A stretch of DNA of 64,000 nucleotides, taken from positions 62,001 to 126,000 of the forward strand of contig NZ_JAFFQY010000033.1 in assembly GCF_017311575.1 (NCBI RefSeq), read 5' to 3'. The position numbers and the translations under genes were made by a program. Below the pieces are notes generated by a model. It did no database searches, was not told the origin of the DNA, and worked only from the letters and a program-made list of their open reading frames with translations. Origin of the DNA: Roseococcus thiosulfatophilus. Its GTDB lineage: Bacteria > Pseudomonadota > Alphaproteobacteria > Acetobacterales > Acetobacteraceae. This document shows positions 55,116 through 63,601 of this stretch, piece by piece (position 1 is the first letter of the stretch; every line of letters begins with the position of its first letter).

Positions 55116-57463
55116 TGCCCCGCATGGGTCCGCCGGCGAAGGGCCAGAAGGCCAAGAAGACCGGCGGGACCCAGCGGGCCGCCCGGAAGTCCAATGCCAA
55201 GCGCCGCGCGGATGATGAGGCCGCGCCGAAGGTCAAGACCGCGGCCCTCCCGCGCGCCCGCGTCAAATCCACGCCGCGGCGTGACACCCTGCCCAGCAAG
55301 GCCGAGATCCGCGAGTTTCTCGCCACCACCGGCGGCCGTGTCTCCAAGACCGAGATCGCCCGGCATTTCGGCCTGCCGACCGAGCAGCGGCCCGCCCTTC
55401 GCCAGCTCCTCTCCGAGATCAAGCTGGACGGCACCACCGCCCCCGTGGGCAAGCGCAGCTTCGTGGGGGGCGGCACGCCTGGGGCCAGGTCGGCGCGTGC
55501 CGTGCGCGAAACCCTGCCCGAGACGGGCGTGGTCGAAATCTTCGGCACCGACCCCGATGGCGACCCCATCGCCCGCCCGCTGAACTGGGAGGGCGCCGGC
55601 CGCCCGGTGGTCTACATGCACCCCGAGCGGCGCGGCCAGACGGCGCTGGCTGTGGGCGAGCGCGTGCTGGCCCGCCTCAAGCATCTGGGCGGCGACAAAT
55701 ATGAGGGGCGCACGCTGAAGCGCCTCGGCCAGCCGCAGGACCGCAAGCGCATCCTGGGCGTGTTCCAGGATGGGCGCATCATCCCGACCGACCGGCGGCA
55801 GAAGGCCGAATGGGCCGTGCCCCCCGGCGAGGAGGGCGGCGCCCGCGGCGGCGAGATCGTGCTGGCGGAATCCCTGCCCTCCACCGGCTACGGGCTGCGC
55901 CCCGCGCGCATCGTGGAACGGCTGGGCGTGGTGGGCGAACCGCGCTCGGTCTCGCTCATCTGCATCCACACCCATGGCATCCCCGACATCTTCACCGCCG
56001 AGGCCGAGCGCGAGGCCGAGGCGGCGCGGGAGGTGGGCTTGGGCAAGCGCACCGATCTGCGCGAGATGCCGCTCGTGACGATTGACGGCGACGATGCGCG
56101 TGATTTCGACGACGCCGTCTTCGCCGAGCCCGAAGGCGACGGCTGGCGCATCATCGTGGCCATCGCCGATGTGGCGCATTACGTGACGCCGGGAAGCGCG
56201 CTGGACCGCGAGGCCTGGACCCGCGGCAACAGCGTCTATTTCCCCGACCGCGTGGTCCCCATGCTGCCCGAGGCGCTGTCCAATGGCTGGTGCAGCCTGC
56301 GCCCGAACGAGAATCGCGGCTGCCTTTTCGTCGAGATGCGCTTCGACGCGCAGGGCAACAAGCAGGCGCACCGCTTCGGGCGGGGCCTCATGCGCTCCGC
56401 CGCACGCCTCACCTATGAGGAGGTGCAGGCCGCCCATGATGCGGGCGAGGAGCCGCAAGGCCTCGCCACCGGGCATATGAGCCGTCTCTACGGCGCCTTC
56501 CGCGCCCTGCTCTCGGCGCGGGAGCGGCGCGGCACCCTGGAGCTGGACCTGCCCGAGCGCCGCGTGCTGCTGGACGCCGAGGGCAACGTGACAGGCGTCG
56601 TCCCCCGCCCGCGCCTGGACAGCCACCGCCTCATCGAGGAGTTCATGGTGGCGGCCAATGTCTGCGCGGCGGAGGAGCTGGAGCGGCTGGGCCAGCCCTG
56701 CATGTACCGCGTCCACGCGCCGCCCAGCGATGAGAAGCTGAAGTCGCTGCGGGAATTCCTGGGCACCCTCGACCTGACGCTCGCCGTCACGGGCACCATC
56801 CGCCCGGCGCATTTCGCGCGGCTGCTGGAGAAGGTGAAGGACCGGCCGGAGGCACGGATGGTCCATGAGACGGTGCTCCGCAGCCAGTCCCAGGCGGCCT
56901 ATGAGCCGGACAATCTGGGGCATTTCGGCCTCGCCTTGTCGCGCTACGCGCATTTCACCTCGCCCATCCGGCGCTATGCGGACCTGCTGGTGCATCGCGC
57001 CCTGGTGCGTGGCCTGAAGCTCGGCTCCGATGGGCTGACCGAGGCCGAGGCCGCCCGCTTCCCCGACACGGCCGAGCACATCACCGCCACCGAGCGCCGC
57101 GCCGCCGCGGCCGAGCGCGAGGCGGTGGACCGCTTCCTCGCCGCCTACCTGGCCGAGCGCGTGGGGGCGGTCTTCGCCGCCCGCATCTCTGGCATCCATG
57201 CCTTTGGCGTCTTCGTCACGCTGGACGAGACGGGCGCCTCGGGCTTCGTGCCCATGAAGGCCCTGCCGCAGGATTTCTGGATCGTGGAGGAGGGGAACCG
57301 CCGCCTGCTCGGCCGACAGTCCCGTCAGGTGATTTCACTGGGTGACCCGGTGGAGGCCCGCCTGCGCGAGGCCAATGGCCAGACCGGCAGCCTGCTCTTC
57401 GAATTGCAGATGGGCGGCCAGGCCGCCGAGGTGCGGGGCGGGCGACGCAAGCGCAAGGCTTGA
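55115..57463 (+). CDS. rnr: Ribonuclease R
   Basis: A 782-residue 3'-5' exoribonuclease for structured RNA. A basic N-terminus is followed by a winged helix (TEIARHFGLPTEQRPALRQLL), cold-shock domains, the RNB catalytic domain with DGDDARDFDDAVF (metal Asp residues) and HFTSPIRRYADLLVHRAL, and an S1 domain near the end (FAARISGIHAFGVFVTL). It is coupled to topA by TGATG. The rpmG promoter starts inside its last codons. Confidence 0.95.
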   Translation: MPRMGPPAKGQKAKKTGGTQRAARKSNAKRRADDEAAPKVKTAALPRARVKSTPRRDTLPSKAEIREFLATTGGRVSKTEIARHFGLPTEQRPALRQLLSEIKLDGTTAPVGKRSFVGGGTPGARSARAVRETLPETGVVEIFGTDPDGDPIARPLNWEGAGRPVVYMHPERRGQTALAVGERVLARLKHLGGDKYEGRTLKRLGQPQDRKRILGVFQDGRIIPTDRRQKAEWAVPPGEEGGARGGEIVLAESLPSTGYGLRPARIVERLGVVGEPRSVSLICIHTHGIPDIFTAEAEREAEAAREVGLGKRTDLREMPLVTIDGDDARDFDDAVFAEPEGDGWRIIVAIADVAHYVTPGSALDREAWTRGNSVYFPDRVVPMLPEALSNGWCSLRPNENRGCLFVEMRFDAQGNKQAHRFGRGLMRSAARLTYEEVQAAHDAGEEPQGLATGHMSRLYGAFRALLSARERRGTLELDLPERRVLLDAEGNVTGVVPRPRLDSHRLIEEFMVAANVCAAEELERLGQPCMYRVHAPPSDEKLKSLREFLGTLDLTLAVTGTIRPAHFARLLEKVKDRPEARMVHETVLRSQSQAAYEPDNLGHFGLALSRYAHFTSPIRRYADLLVHRALVRGLKLGSDGLTEAEAARFPDTAEHITATERRAAAAEREAVDRFLAAYLAERVGAVFAARISGIHAFGVFVTLDETGASGFVPMKALPQDFWIVEEGNRRLLGRQSRQVISLGDPVEARLREANGQTGSLLFELQMGGQAAEVRGGRRKRKA

Positions 57464-57487
57464 CCTCCACCCCTGGGGCGTTAGATA
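57460..57487 (+). promoter_or_regulatory. Promoter of rpmG
   Basis: TTGACC (57460-57465), a 16-base spacer, TAGATA (57482-57487). The -35 contains the rnr stop codon. The leader to the ATG at 57524 is about 30 bases. Confidence 0.5.
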
Positions 57488-57523
57488 CAGCCCCTCCCGG
57501 TTTCGAGCGCAAAGAGTAAGATC

Positions 57524-57691
57524 ATGGCCAAGGCCAACACCATCCTCATCAAGCTGACCAGCACGGCCGACACCGGCTACTTCTACGTGACGAAGAAGAA
57601 CACCCGCACGGCCACGGGCAAGCTGGAGCTGAAGAAGTACGACCCCGTCGCGCGCAAGCACGTCGTCTTCCGCGAAGCCAAGATCAAGTGA
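57524..57691 (+). CDS. rpmG: 50S ribosomal protein L33
   Basis: A 55-residue ribosomal protein of the large subunit. It begins [20 protein letters not shown] and ends [19 protein letters not shown], the typical alphaproteobacterial L33 without the zinc Cys motif. AAGAG lies a few bases upstream of the ATG. It has its own promoter and terminator, so it is a single-gene unit. Confidence 0.97.
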   Translation: MAKANTILIKLTSTADTGYFYVTKKNTRTATGKLELKKYDPVARKHVVFREAKIK

Positions 57692-57697
57692 GCTGAC

Positions 57698-57714
57698 GCC
57701 CCCTTCACGGGGGC
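57698..57714. repeat. Short inverted repeat after rpmG
   Basis: GCCCCC (57698-57703), loop TTCAC, GGGGGC (57709-57714), a perfect 6-bp stem just after the rpmG stop with no U-tract. The real terminator follows at 57738-57766; this hairpin may protect the mRNA 3' end. Confidence 0.4.
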
Positions 57715-57737
57715 CTCACCACGCCGGATGCTTTGGG

Positions 57738-57766
57738 CCTCGCACCCCCCCGGGTGCGGGGTTTTT
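57738..57766 (+). terminator. Rho-independent terminator of rpmG
   Basis: CCTCGCACCC (57738-57747), loop CCCC, GGGTGCGGGG (57752-57761), then TTTTT (57762-57766). Ten base pairs with one G-U wobble plus a U5 tract: the clearest intrinsic terminator in the window. Confidence 0.88.
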
Positions 57767-57777
57767 GCATGTGGCGC

Positions 57778-59145
57778 TCAGCCTGCGGCCTTGGCGTCTT
57801 CCTCGCCGGCCAGGTAGGCGCGGTTCCGCCCGTCGCGCTTGGCACGATAAAGGGCCGAATCCGCCGCCCCGATCAGCCGGTCGGCCGGCATGCCTGGCTC
57901 ACCCACCGCAACGCCGATGCTGATGGTGATCGGCACAACATGCCCCTCCGACTGGACGGGCAGGATGGCCACCGCCTCACGCAGCCGCTCGGCCACCAGC
58001 ATGGCCGCCTGGGCCTGGGCGCCGGCGAGCACGGCCAGGAATTCCTCGCCGCCATAGCGGGCCACCACGTCCACGGCGCGCAGCTGCTCGCGCAGGCGCT
58101 CAGCCACCTCGCGCAGGGCGGCATCGCCGACATTATGGCCATAGGTGTCGTTGATGGCCTTGAACTTGTCGATGTCCAGGATCAGCACGGCGGCCGCCTC
58201 GGTCCGCAGCAGGCTGTCCAGGTGGCGGCGGACATAGCGGCGGTTCCGCAGCCCCGTGAGCTGGTCCGTCACCGCCATTTCCAACGAACGGTCGAGGTCC
58301 GCGCGCAGCCTCTCCTGGTAGCGCTTGCGGCGCACCTGGTTGCGGGCACGGGCGCGCAGTTCGTTGGGGTCCATCGGCCGGAAGCAATGGTCGTTGGCGC
58401 CCAGGTCGAAGCCGCGCAGCACCTCCGTCTTCTGGTGCGAATCGGCCAGCAGGATCAGCGGCAGGTCGCGCGTGGCGTTCTGCGCCCGCAGGCGGGAGGC
58501 GAGGCGCAGCACCTCGCCCGGGTCCACCGGCAGGGCCAAGAGGGCGAGGTCCACATCGCCCTTGGACAGGCGCTGGAAGGCCTCGTCCACGCTGGTCACC
58601 GTGTAGACGATCATGTCGTCGGCCAGGAGGGCCTCGCGCACGGCGCGCGCCTCATCCACATCGGCGTTCAAGATCAGCGCCCTGGCCCCCTGGACCGAGA
58701 TGGCCGGGGGCGCGGGGTTGTCGATGCCCAGTTCCCGCGCGGTGTCCGAGCGCAGCCGCCAGGCATCCTGCACCTGCTTCACCCGCAACAGCGCGCGCAA
58801 CCGGGCGAAAAGCGTGGCGTTGTCCACGGGTTTGGAGAGGAAATCATCCGCCCCGGCTTCGAGACCCCGCACCCGCTCCGTGCTGTCCGTCAGCGCGGTG
58901 ACCATGACCACCGGAATATGCTGCGTGCGGATATCCGCCTTGAGCGCCCGGCACACTTCATACCCGTCCATCCCGGGCATCATGACATCCAGAAGAATAA
59001 CGTCTGGCAATTGTGTGAAAGCGACCTGCAGGGCCTCCTGGCCACTGGAGGCGAGCAGGACTTCATAATACTCGGCCTGAAGTTTCGCTTCGAGCAGCCG
59101 CAGATTGGTCGCGATGTCGTCCACCGCGAGGATACGGGCGGTCAT
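57778..59145 (-). CDS. pleD: PleD-type response regulator (REC-REC-GGDEF diguanylate cyclase)
   Basis: A 455-residue c-di-GMP synthase. REC1 (residues 1-120) has acidic residues D9-D10 and phosphoacceptor D53 (LLDVMMPGMDG). REC2 (about 150-270) is degenerate (ALLALPVDPGE where the Asp is expected), as in PleD's adaptor domain. The GGDEF domain has an active GGEEF at 365-369 and an RxxD inhibitory site (R356-D359) five residues upstream, so product inhibition is likely. It is known in Caulobacter for the swarmer-to-stalked switch. It is divergent from the methyltransferase-like gene. Confidence 0.94.
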   Translation of the reverse strand: MTARILAVDDIATNLRLLEAKLQAEYYEVLLASSGQEALQVAFTQLPDVILLDVMMPGMDGYEVCRALKADIRTQHIPVVMVTALTDSTERVRGLEAGADDFLSKPVDNATLFARLRALLRVKQVQDAWRLRSDTARELGIDNPAPPAISVQGARALILNADVDEARAVREALLADDMIVYTVTSVDEAFQRLSKGDVDLALLALPVDPGEVLRLASRLRAQNATRDLPLILLADSHQKTEVLRGFDLGANDHCFRPMDPNELRARARNQVRRKRYQERLRADLDRSLEMAVTDQLTGLRNRRYVRRHLDSLLRTEAAAVLILDIDKFKAINDTYGHNVGDAALREVAERLREQLRAVDVVARYGGEEFLAVLAGAQAQAAMLVAERLREAVAILPVQSEGHVVPITISIGVAVGEPGMPADRLIGAADSALYRAKRDGRNRAYLAGEEDAKAAG

Positions 59146-59207
59146 TGCCGGCCCCCAGGACCGTCAACGAGGCCCGGAGCGGGCTTGCAACAGAACAGGA
59201 GTGCCAC

Positions 59208-59846
59208 GTGTCCGAAATCACCCCCGGCATCAACACCCCCGCACGGCCGCAGCAGGGGCCGCAATCTTCCAGCCCCAAGGGCGAGACGGCCAACGCCAGC
59301 CTGTTCTTCAAGCGCTGGCTGCGCAACCCCCTTCAGATGGGGTCCATCATTCCGTCCTCGCCGGCGTTGTGCCGCCGCATCGCCGCGGCGGTGGAGCGGG
59401 AGCCGGAGGAATATGTGCTGGAACTGGGGGCGGGCACCGGCGTCATCTCCCGGGCCCTGCTGGCCGCCGGCGTGCCCGCGCACAAGCTCATCGTGGTCGA
59501 GATCGTGCCCGAGATGGCCGAGTTCCTGCGCGAGAGCCTGCCCGGCGTGAACGTGATCTGCGGCGATGCCTTCGACCTGAAGAACGCCCTGCCCGCCCAC
59601 ATGCAGAACCGAATCGGGACGGCCATCTGCGGCATCCCGCTGGTGCTGCTGCCGCTGGAGCGCCAGCAGGCCTTCGTGGACGCGGTGGAGAGCGTGGCGC
59701 CCGGCAAGGGCTTCCTGCTCTACACCTACTGCATCACCTCGCCCCTGCCCTACGACAAGCTTTCGCTGGGGGCGCGGCGCCTCGCCTGGACGCCGCTCAA
59801 CTTCCCGCCCGCCAGCGTGTGGCGCTACCGGCCCGGCGCGGCCTGA
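59208..59846 (+). CDS. SAM-dependent methyltransferase, phospholipid N-methyltransferase (PmtA)-like
   Basis: A 212-residue Rossmann methyltransferase: YVLELGAGTGVISRALL (SAM binding), an acidic VVEIVPEM and GDAFDL. The N-terminal LFFKRWLRNPLQMGSIIPSS is characteristic of the Rhodobacter/Sinorhizobium-type PmtA family that methylates phosphatidylethanolamine toward phosphatidylcholine. GTG 59208 is chosen because AGGAG (59197-59201) lies 6 bases upstream. An rRNA-dimethylase-like alternative is possible. Confidence 0.82.
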   Translation: MSEITPGINTPARPQQGPQSSSPKGETANASLFFKRWLRNPLQMGSIIPSSPALCRRIAAAVEREPEEYVLELGAGTGVISRALLAAGVPAHKLIVVEIVPEMAEFLRESLPGVNVICGDAFDLKNALPAHMQNRIGTAICGIPLVLLPLERQQAFVDAVESVAPGKGFLLYTYCITSPLPYDKLSLGARRLAWTPLNFPPASVWRYRPGAA

Positions 59847-59866
59847 CGACGCCCGGCGCGCGGCGC

Positions 59867-59892
59867 GCAAGGCGACGGCACCGGCGCCTTGC
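59867..59892. repeat. Inverted repeat after the methyltransferase gene
   Basis: GCAAGGCG (59867-59874), 10-base loop, CGCCTTGC (59885-59892): a perfect 8-bp stem in the gap before the convergent VOC gene, without a U-tract. It may act in termination or 3'-end protection. Confidence 0.4.
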
Positions 59893-60008
59893 GGGGCCGC
59901 GGCTTGGCGGAAGGGTGCTGACATTCCGATTGGATTAACACGCCCCCATGCGCCACGAAAACCCCGCCGAACCGGGCATGTCGCCCTGTCCGGCGGGGGC
60001 CGACGCGG

Positions 60009-60647
60009 TTACCGGCTTGTCAGCGCCATCTCGTCGCCCTTCGGCCCGCGCAGCTTCGCGATCAACCGCGGATGCGCGCCGCGCTTCACCAACAGCGCCT
60101 CGCCCAGGCCGCGCTCCTGCAGGGCGGCATGGACCTGGTCCGCCTCCGGGTGCTCGGCCTCCAACCCCACCAGGCGGAAATGGCTGTCGCGCAGGCGCTT
60201 GCCCGCGCGCTCTCCCTTCCACTCGATGAGGGCGGGGATGAGGTTGTCCATGTCCTGCCGCTGCGGCGGGATGGCCATGCGCCAGTGCAGGTCGCCGCGC
60301 TGCATCTCACGGATTTCGCCGCCGCGCGGCCCGAGGCGGGACATCACGGCGTCCATGGCGGGCGTGCGCGCCACCCAGCTCAGCAGCCGCGGCTCCGACT
60401 CGAGCATGGTGCGCGTGGCCGCGTCATCCAGGTCGAACAGGCGCGGGTGCGGCGGCTCGGGCTGGGCCGGGTCCGCGGCGATGATCTCGAGGTAGCAGTC
60501 GGGGCCGAGGCCCAGCAGCATGTTGTGCGTGCCGGCCCCCTCATGTCGGCCGCCCGGCTGGGGCTTCACGCCCAGCAGACGTTCGACGAAGGCGGCACCC
60601 TCCTCGAGCGTGCGGGCGCCGAGGACGATGTGATCAATCTCGGCCAT
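60009..60647 (-). CDS. VOC family protein (glyoxalase-like domain)
   Basis: A 212-residue protein that starts EIDHIVLGARTLEEGAAFVERLLGV and has a long central region (GTHNMLLGLGPDCYLEIIA), matching glyoxalase-like proteins of the PF13468 type. It follows the GST gene with a 3-base gap, and AGGTG lies 5 bases before its ATG, so it is second in a two-gene operon. A role in glutathione-linked detoxification is plausible but unproven. Confidence 0.85.
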   Translation of the reverse strand: MAEIDHIVLGARTLEEGAAFVERLLGVKPQPGGRHEGAGTHNMLLGLGPDCYLEIIAADPAQPEPPHPRLFDLDDAATRTMLESEPRLLSWVARTPAMDAVMSRLGPRGGEIREMQRGDLHWRMAIPPQRQDMDNLIPALIEWKGERAGKRLRDSHFRLVGLEAEHPEADQVHAALQERGLGEALLVKRGAHPRLIAKLRGPKGDEMALTSR

Positions 60648-60650
60648 GTG

Positions 60651-61358
60651 TCACCTGGCCTGGAACTGTGTGGCGCCGAACATGTTCTCGCGTTCCTTGT
60701 CCGTGATCTGACCCTGGCGCTGGCGCTCGGCCAGGACCTGGACGCCGCGCTGGACGGCCGGGCGGGCCGCGATGGCATCGTGCCAGCGTTTCACATTCGG
60801 GAAATGCGCGAGATCAATGCCGCGGCGATCGGGGTTCCGAACCCAGGGGAAGGTCGCGATGTCGGCGATGGTGTAGGCGTCGCCGCCCAGGTATTCGGCC
60901 TCCGCCAGGCGCTTCTCCAGCACGCGGTGCAGGCGCTGCACCTCGTTGGAATAGCGGGTGATGGCGTAGGGGATCTTCTCCGGCGCATAGGCCGCGAAGT
61001 GGTTGTACTGGCCGAACATGGGCCCCACGCCGCCCATCTGGAACATCAGCCATTGCAGGCAGATGTGGCGTGCCGCGCCCGAGGCCGGCAGCAGGGCGCT
61101 GCCGGTCTTCTCGCACAGATAGATCATGATGGCCGCGCTTTCGAAGAGCGCGAGGGGCTGACCGTCCGGCCCCTCGGGGTCCTCGATGGCGGGGATGCGG
61201 TGATTGGGCGTGATGGCGAGGAATTCGGGGCGGAACTGCTCGCCCGCACCGATGTTCACGGGCACCACCTCATAGGGCAGGCCTAGCTCCTCCAGCAGGA
61301 TATGGACCTTGTGGCCATTGGGGGTGGGCCAGGTGTGCAGGCGCAGCGTCGCGGGCAT
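60651..61358 (-). CDS. Glutathione S-transferase family protein (Nu-class/YfcG-like)
   Basis: A 235-residue protein with an N-terminal thioredoxin-like domain (LHTWPTPNGHKVHILLEELGLPYEVVPVNIGAGEQ) and FESAAIMIYLCEKTG (glutathione-binding Glu-Ser), then a helical C-domain (TIADIATFPWVRN). The Thr/Asn near the N-terminus, not a Tyr or Ser nucleophile, fits the disulfide-reductase-type Nu class. It is first in an operon with the VOC gene. Confidence 0.9.
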   Translation of the reverse strand: MPATLRLHTWPTPNGHKVHILLEELGLPYEVVPVNIGAGEQFRPEFLAITPNHRIPAIEDPEGPDGQPLALFESAAIMIYLCEKTGSALLPASGAARHICLQWLMFQMGGVGPMFGQYNHFAAYAPEKIPYAITRYSNEVQRLHRVLEKRLAEAEYLGGDAYTIADIATFPWVRNPDRRGIDLAHFPNVKRWHDAIAARPAVQRGVQVLAERQRQGQITDKERENMFGATQFQAR

Positions 61359-61429
61359 GGCAGGTTCCTCGTCCGGGGGTGCCGAACGATGGAGGCTCGC
61401 CGCGCCCGCCGCAAGCTAGACCAAGCGCT

Positions 61430-62200
61430 CTAGCCGTAGGCGCGTTCCACGCGGGGCCCTGGCGGAGGAGCGGCCGCGATCTCGCGGATGATCTTGCGGC
61501 GCACCGCCTGGCCGAAGCTCTCGAAGCCGTCCGCCACCATCAGGAAGGCGCCGGGGCCGCCGATGACACGTTCCTGGAAATACTCGTCCAGCGGCTGGGT
61601 GGCCATCAGCCCCGGGGGCGGCGGCGTGCGGTCGAGCACGGCCAGGCCGTTCAGCACGATGCCCTTCTCCAGCGCCTCGCGCCGCGCATCCGCGACCTCC
61701 CGGCCGGAATTGTTGATGCCGTCGCCCGAGATGTCCACGACGCGGCGCGTGCCCTCATAGCCGCGGCCGAACAGGGTGGAGGCGAAATCAATGGCGGCGG
61801 AGATGGAGGTGTAGAGATGGGTGCGCCGCGGCGCGGCATCGATCGCGGCGGCGAAGCGTTCGGCGGCGGCGGGGCTGTCCAGCTTCGCCCAGGGCACCAG
61901 GTGTTCCTGGATGTTCCAGTCGGACCAGGTGAAGAGCGTGACGGCGATGCTGCCGATGGGCCCGTGCGTCATGGCCTCGATGAAGGAACGATCGCGGAAG
62001 ACGGAGGCGTAGCCATTGAACTGCATCTCCATCTCGACGGCGTCCACCGAGCGGGAGACATCCACGGCCAGGACCAGCTCCACATCCACGGGGTCCGGCT
62101 CGGCCAGGCGCTGGGCGGCCTCGGCGCGGCGGTGAAGAAGCAGGGCCGGGGCGGGAAGGACCAGCCCAGTGGCGGTGGCTAGAAGTTGACGACGTTGCAT
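61430..62200 (-). CDS. DUF1194 domain (VWA-like) exported protein
   Basis: A 256-residue protein with a signal peptide (RRQLLATATGLVLPAP, cleavage near AEAAQ) and a von Willebrand A-like fold. The MIDAS motif DVSRS (in LVLAVDVSRSVDAVEM) and VVDISGDGINNSG support metal-dependent binding. DUF1194 function is unknown; it probably binds a partner in the periplasm. A strong promoter lies at 62308-62281. Confidence 0.87.
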   Translation of the reverse strand: MQRRQLLATATGLVLPAPALLLHRRAEAAQRLAEPDPVDVELVLAVDVSRSVDAVEMEMQFNGYASVFRDRSFIEAMTHGPIGSIAVTLFTWSDWNIQEHLVPWAKLDSPAAAERFAAAIDAAPRRTHLYTSISAAIDFASTLFGRGYEGTRRVVDISGDGINNSGREVADARREALEKGIVLNGLAVLDRTPPPPGLMATQPLDEYFQERVIGGPGAFLMVADGFESFGQAVRRKIIREIAAAPPPGPRVERAYG

Positions 62201-62280
62201 CTGACCCTCTTTCGTCCGGTGCCTCCCCCTGACGGGGTCGGCGTGAAGGGCCGTGCAGCGATTTCTCCCGTATGCGTAAC

Positions 62281-62308
62281 ATTATGGGGAGGTCAGGACA
62301 GGGATCAA
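62281..62308 (-). promoter_or_regulatory. Promoter of the DUF1194 gene
   Basis: Minus strand TTGATC (62308-62303), a 16-base spacer, CATAAT (62286-62281; five of six to TATAAT). Start expected near 62275, leader about 74 bases. The region just upstream is unusually AT-rich and holds the palindrome at 62317-62331. Confidence 0.55.
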
Positions 62309-62316
62309 GACCTTTT

Positions 62317-62331
62317 TGCTGCAATGCAGCA
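62317..62331. repeat. Palindrome upstream of the DUF1194 promoter
   Basis: TGCTGCA, a central A, TGCAGCA: a perfect 7+1+7 inverted repeat in AT-rich DNA, 9 bases upstream of the -35 box of the DUF1194 promoter (TTGATC at 62308-62303). It could be an activator or regulator site. Confidence 0.35.
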
Positions 62332-62367
62332 TGCATTATTTTGGAGCAATGGGAGGTACCGCCTTTT

Positions 62368-62397
62368 GGCCGCGCCAGGGATATGCCCGGCGCGGCC
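62368..62397. terminator. Hairpin after the GST gene (possible terminator)
   Basis: GGCCGCGCC (62368-62376), 12-base loop, GGCGCGGCC (62389-62397): a perfect 9-bp stem 21 bases past the GST stop. On the minus strand it is followed by AAAA, not U, so intrinsic termination is doubtful. Confidence 0.4.
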
Positions 62398-62418
62398 TGA
62401 ACAAAGCGTGAAGCGGAA

Positions 62419-63024
62419 TCACCCTTTGAACGCCGTGCTCCCCACCCGCGCGTCGGCGTTCAGCCGGGCGCTGAGGGCGTGCAGGCGCGGATAGCGGCCT
62501 TCCACCAGGCCAGGCAGTACCTTGGCCGCAAAGTCGAGCGCCACGACGGCCGTCACATCCGCCTGGGTCAGGCGGCCGAGGCGGAGGAAATCCCCCTCCG
62601 CCATGGCCTCCAGCGCCGCGAAACCGCCCTGCGCCTGGGCCTGCAAATTCGCAGCCCCCTCGGCCCAGCGCAGCGCCTCCGGCCGACGGATGGTTTCGTA
62701 ATAGGCCTGGACGGTCTTTTCCATGACGCCGACGCCGATGGCGGTGGCGCGCAGCACGAGGCGACGCTCAGCGCCGGCATGGGGCGTCAGGGCCGCCTCA
62801 CCCATCACCTCGTCCAGGTGGTCGAGGATGGCGTTGCTGTCCACCAGCACCTCGCCATCCTCCAGGATCAGGCTCGGCACGCGGCCCACCGGGTTGTAGC
62901 CGGCGATGGCCGCGCCGTCAGTGGTGGTGGCCAGCGGCAGTGAGGTGAACTCCATGCCGTAGAGATTCAGCGTCGCGGCTACGCGCCGCACAAAGGGGGA
63001 GAGGAAACGGCCGACGAGTTGCAT
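62419..63024 (-). CDS. Glutathione S-transferase N-terminal domain protein
   Basis: A 201-residue GST-like protein: thioredoxin-fold start LVGRFLSPFVRRVAATLNLYG, glutathione-binding VPSLILEDGEVLVDSNAIL, and a helical C-domain (LGRLTQADVTAVVALDFAAKVL). It differs from the GST at 60651. It lies 10 bases after DUF924 and has GAAGGA 6 bases upstream of the ATG, so it ends a three-gene operon. Substrate unknown. Confidence 0.9.
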   Translation of the reverse strand: MQLVGRFLSPFVRRVAATLNLYGMEFTSLPLATTTDGAAIAGYNPVGRVPSLILEDGEVLVDSNAILDHLDEVMGEAALTPHAGAERRLVLRATAIGVGVMEKTVQAYYETIRRPEALRWAEGAANLQAQAQGGFAALEAMAEGDFLRLGRLTQADVTAVVALDFAAKVLPGLVEGRYPRLHALSARLNADARVGSTAFKG

Positions 63025-63034
63025 GGATGGTCCT

Positions 63035-63601
63035 TCAGAATCCGGCGCCGGGCTGGGCCAGATAGGTCAGTTCCGCTGGCGTGCTGTCCCGGCCGAGCGT
63101 GGCGTTGCGGTGGGGAAAGCGGCCGAAGCGCGCGATGACGACGCGATGCCGCCAAGCATAGTCAATGCTGCCGCCCGGGGCGGCAGCGGCGGGGTGGTCA
63201 CGCAGCCCCTCGAACAGGGCCACCGAGAGGTCCTGCGCCGCCATATCCTCGGCGTGCTCGAAGGGCAGGTAGAAGAAGGGGCGCTGGGTGGGCGTCACGC
63301 GCAGATCCATGCGCTGGCGCAGCACCAGTTCCCGTGCCAGGCCCAGCGCGTGCGGGTCGCTGGCGAAGGCGTCGGGGTGGCCGCGGAACAGGTTGCGGGG
63401 GAACTGGTCGAGCAGGATCAGCAAGGCCAGCGCGCCCTCGGGCGTGGCGGCCCAGCCATCCAGCGCGCCCTCCCGCGCGGCGGGGACGAGGGGGCCGAAA
63501 TGGGCGCGGATTTCGGCGTCGAAAGCGTCATCGCGCTGGAACCAGGCCTTGCGGGGCGTGTCGGGCCCGTCCGCGAACCAAAAGTCCAGGACGGCCTTCA
63601 C
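63035..63601 (-). CDS. DUF924 family protein
   Basis: A 188-residue, mostly helical protein typical of DUF924: VLDFWFADGPDTPRKAWFQRDDAFD, LLILLDQFPRNLFRGHPDAFASD and PFFYLPFEHAED. Function is unknown; the fold is TPR-like. It overlaps the upstream (Fe-S)/FAD oxidase gene by 4 bases. Confidence 0.92.
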   Translation of the reverse strand: MKAVLDFWFADGPDTPRKAWFQRDDAFDAEIRAHFGPLVPAAREGALDGWAATPEGALALLILLDQFPRNLFRGHPDAFASDPHALGLARELVLRQRMDLRVTPTQRPFFYLPFEHAEDMAAQDLSVALFEGLRDHPAAAAPGGSIDYAWRHRVVIARFGRFPHRNATLGRDSTPAELTYLAQPGAGF

